Assembly (NCBI GenBank): GCA_937981905.1 | Contig: CALJMY010000200.1 | Span: 1 to 35,829 of the forward strand | Length of the DNA stretch: 35,829 bases | Direction of reading: 5' to 3' | Source of the DNA: an uncultured Enterobacterales bacterium | GTDB taxonomy: Bacteria; Pseudomonadota; Gammaproteobacteria; Enterobacterales; Psychrobiaceae | Part shown: piece after piece, positions 33,968 through 35,829 of the stretch | Layout: every line of letters starts with the position of its first letter | Numbering within the stretch: position 1 is the stretch's first letter | Translations under genes and position numbers: made by a program | The notes under the pieces: model-generated | What the model was told of the DNA's origin: nothing | The model's database searches: none | The model's input: the letters and a program-made list of their open reading frames with translations, nothing else

Positions 33968-35829
33968 TTGTCTGATCACACTCCAGCGGCAATAGACGCA
34001 ATCGAATTATCTAATGATGATTTAATCAAAATTATCCAAAAGCAATCACACCACTGTATGTTACTTGATGGTATAAAATTGCGTGCGCGTTTGCGTTCAC
34101 TTCGAAAAATAAAAAATGAATCGCGCTTAACGAGTACCTTAGAAAAAATTAACAATGATTGTAGTAAAGCGTTAATTCGTTATGAACAACGTGTTAGCAA
34201 TGTACCTAAAGTAAGCTATCCACCGCAATTACCTGTTAGCCAATTGGAAGGGAAAATAGCCAAAGCTATTAAAGAAAACCAAGTAGTTATTTTAGCCGGT
34301 GAAACAGGATCGGGTAAAACAACGCAGTTACCGAAAATCTGTTTGTCGGTTGGTCGTGGAATCAAAGGCATGATAGGGCACACACAGCCAAGGCGACTTG
34401 CGGCGCGAAGTGTGGCAGAGCGTATTGCCGATGAAATGAACACTGAGCTGGGTGACGCTGTCGGTTATCGCGTTCGCTTCTCAGACAAGTTAAGTGACAG
34501 CAGTTACATCAAATTAATGACAGACGGTATTTTGCTGGCTGAAATCGTTAACGATCCTTATTTAAACCGTTATGACACTATCATTATTGATGAAGCACAC
34601 GAGCGTAGCTTAAACATTGATTTCTTGTTTGGTTACCTAAAACGTATTTTGCCGAAACGTCCCGATCTTAAAGTGATTATCACTTCGGCAACCATTGATA
34701 CCGAACGTTTTTCAAAACATTTTAACGAAGCACCTGTGATTGAAGTGAGCGGTCGAACCTATCCGGTAGAAGTGCGTTATCAGGTTGAAGATGAGTCTGA
34801 ACATTTTGATCAGCTACAATCTATTTTTGATGCTGTCGACGAGCTCATGCTTGAAGGTGACGGCGATATTCTTATCTTTATGAATGGTGAACGTGAAATT
34901 CGTGACACCAGTGACGCGCTCTCTAAACGCAAACTCTATAACACGGTTATCTTGCCGCTTTATGCAAGGTTAGGTTATAGCGAACAAGCTAAAATATTTA
35001 AAAGTAGCCCGCAGCGTAAAATTGTTCTGGCGACTAATGTTGCTGAAACATCACTTACCGTACCCGGTATTCGTTATGTGATTGACCCCGGCACAGCCCG
35101 TATTAGTCGCTATAGTTATCGTACAAAAGTACAGCGTTTACCGATTGAGAAAGTATCACAAGCCAGTGCTAATCAGCGAAAAGGGCGTTGTGGCCGTGTC
35201 GCCGATGGTATTTGTATTCGTTTATATAGTGAACAAGATTTCGATGTCCGTTCACCGTTTACCGATCCTGAAATTTTGCGCACGAATTTAGCTTCCGTTA
35301 TTTTACAAATGGTCTCGCTTGGTTTGGGGCATATTGAAGCATTTCCGTTTTTACAAGCGCCTGACAGCCGAAACATCAACGATGGTGTTCGTTTATTAGA
35401 AGAAATTGGCGCACTTAGTACTAACAACGATAATGCCAAACGAAAACATGACTCAACGCAGCTAACACTCTCTAAAATTGGTTTACAGATTAGTAAACTG
35501 CCTATCGATCCGCGCCTTGCGCGCATGGTGATTGAAGCACATAAAAACGGCGCATTGCAGCAATTACTCATCATAACCGCTGGCTTGAGTATTCAAGATC
35601 CTCGCGAGCGACCAATCGAGCATCAACAAAAGTCCGATTTATGCCATCAAAAACACCTTGATAAAACATCTGACTTTATTGGCTTTTTAAATTTATATAA
35701 TCACCTGCAAGAACAACAAGAGAGTTTGTCTAATTCACGGTTTAGAAAATTGTGTCGTGATGAGTTTTTAAATTACAACCGCGTGCGCGAATGGCAAGAT
35801 TTAGTCGTGCAATTAACCCAAGTGCTTAA
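33968..35829 (+). CDS. hrpA: ATP-dependent RNA helicase HrpA, 3' end outside the window
   Basis: DEAH-box RNA helicase; in E. coli linked to rescue of stalled or collided ribosomes and to mRNA processing. I translated 620 codons by hand to the window end with no stop, which is why the ORF track omits it; the full protein should be about 1,290-1,300 residues. Visible are Walker A GETGSGKT (111-118), HTQPRRLAARS, DEAH box in IIDEAHERSLNID (208-211), TSATID, and QRKGRCGRV (motif VI). The start chosen is TTG at 33968 giving MSDHTPAAI; it aligns with E. coli HrpA's N-terminus, but no Shine-Dalgarno is visible. An ATG at 33954 is out of frame and soon stopped. GC content looks higher than in the central genes. 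Confidence 0.94.
   Translation, partial: MSDHTPAAIDAIELSNDDLIKIIQKQSHHCMLLDGIKLRARLRSLRKIKNESRLTSTLEKINNDCSKALIRYEQRVSNVPKVSYPPQLPVSQLEGKIAKAIKENQVVILAGETGSGKTTQLPKICLSVGRGIKGMIGHTQPRRLAARSVAERIADEMNTELGDAVGYRVRFSDKLSDSSYIKLMTDGILLAEIVNDPYLNRYDTIIIDEAHERSLNIDFLFGYLKRILPKRPDLKVIITSATIDTERFSKHFNEAPVIEVSGRTYPVEVRYQVEDESEHFDQLQSIFDAVDELMLEGDGDILIFMNGEREIRDTSDALSKRKLYNTVILPLYARLGYSEQAKIFKSSPQRKIVLATNVAETSLTVPGIRYVIDPGTARISRYSYRTKVQRLPIEKVSQASANQRKGRCGRVADGICIRLYSEQDFDVRSPFTDPEILRTNLASVILQMVSLGLGHIEAFPFLQAPDSRNINDGVRLLEEIGALSTNNDNAKRKHDSTQLTLSKIGLQISKLPIDPRLARMVIEAHKNGALQQLLIITAGLSIQDPRERPIEHQQKSDLCHQKHLDKTSDFIGFLNLYNHLQEQQESLSNSRFRKLCRDEFLNYNRVREWQDLVVQLTQVL

Noticed and set aside
35173-35574. 133-aa minus-strand ORF over hrpA
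   Set aside because: Lies entirely within a well-conserved part of HrpA on the other strand; no family resemblance.
1-35829. CRISPR arrays, tRNA or rRNA genes, insertion sequences, integrase or attachment sites
   Set aside because: Looked for by eye in gaps and flanks; no regularly spaced repeats, no cloverleaf-like sequences, no transposase or integrase frames. Gaps are all about 300 bases or less.

Overview
The window looks like chromosomal DNA from a low-GC marine gammaproteobacterium of the Alteromonadales, most like the Colwelliaceae (Colwellia/Thalassotalea type). The evidence is the AT-rich codon use, E. coli-like housekeeping proteins (FadM, RsmF, MsrC, ProQ, Prc, PepN, PyrD, ZapC, RlmKL, Uup, FrmB/FghA, HrpA), families common in Vibrionales/Alteromonadales (DUF2835, DUF3466, 1,600-residue NAD-glutamate dehydrogenase), and two Na+/H+ antiporter genes. 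The taxonomic call is inference from protein resemblance; there is no rRNA in the window. I saw no tRNA, rRNA, IS element, prophage or CRISPR.

Layout. 1-908 (-): a YuiF-type Na+/H+ antiporter cut by the left edge. 1160-2073 (+): yccF-like membrane protein and fadM. 2237-3661 (-): rsmF. 3954-7444 (+): msrC, a small acidic unknown protein, proQ and prc, ended by a strong terminator. 7586-9070 (+): nhaC. 9238-12072 (+): pepN and a DUF2835 gene. 12371-19245 (+): a four-gene cluster of DUF1302 barrel, DUF1329 periplasmic protein, YCF48/Asp-box beta-propeller and MMPL/RND transporter. 19523-24370 (+): NAD-GDH. 24491-30737 (+): pyrD, zapC, then the tightly packed rlmKL, glutaredoxin-like and uup genes. 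30980-32866 (+): a DUF3466 surface/secreted protein with a GlyGly-CTERM-like tail. 32964-33809 (-): fghA. 33968 to the right edge (+): hrpA, truncated by the window. The first and last genes are absent from the ORF track because they run off the ends.

How it fits together. Most of the window is conserved chromosome with E. coli-like gene neighbourhoods (rsmF/msrC-proQ-prc; pyrD-zapC-rlmKL-uup), but the E. coli letAB (yebST) pair between msrC and rsmF, and ycbX between zapC and rlmKL, are missing. The most interesting part is the 12.4-19.2 kb cluster. It has one candidate component for each envelope layer: an RND-superfamily pump in the inner membrane, two exported periplasmic proteins (one from a LolA/LolB-like family) and an outer-membrane barrel. 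This reads as a trans-envelope machine, probably for a hydrophobic or lipid substrate that is not known. A hairpin between its second and third genes could set the ratio of outer to inner components.
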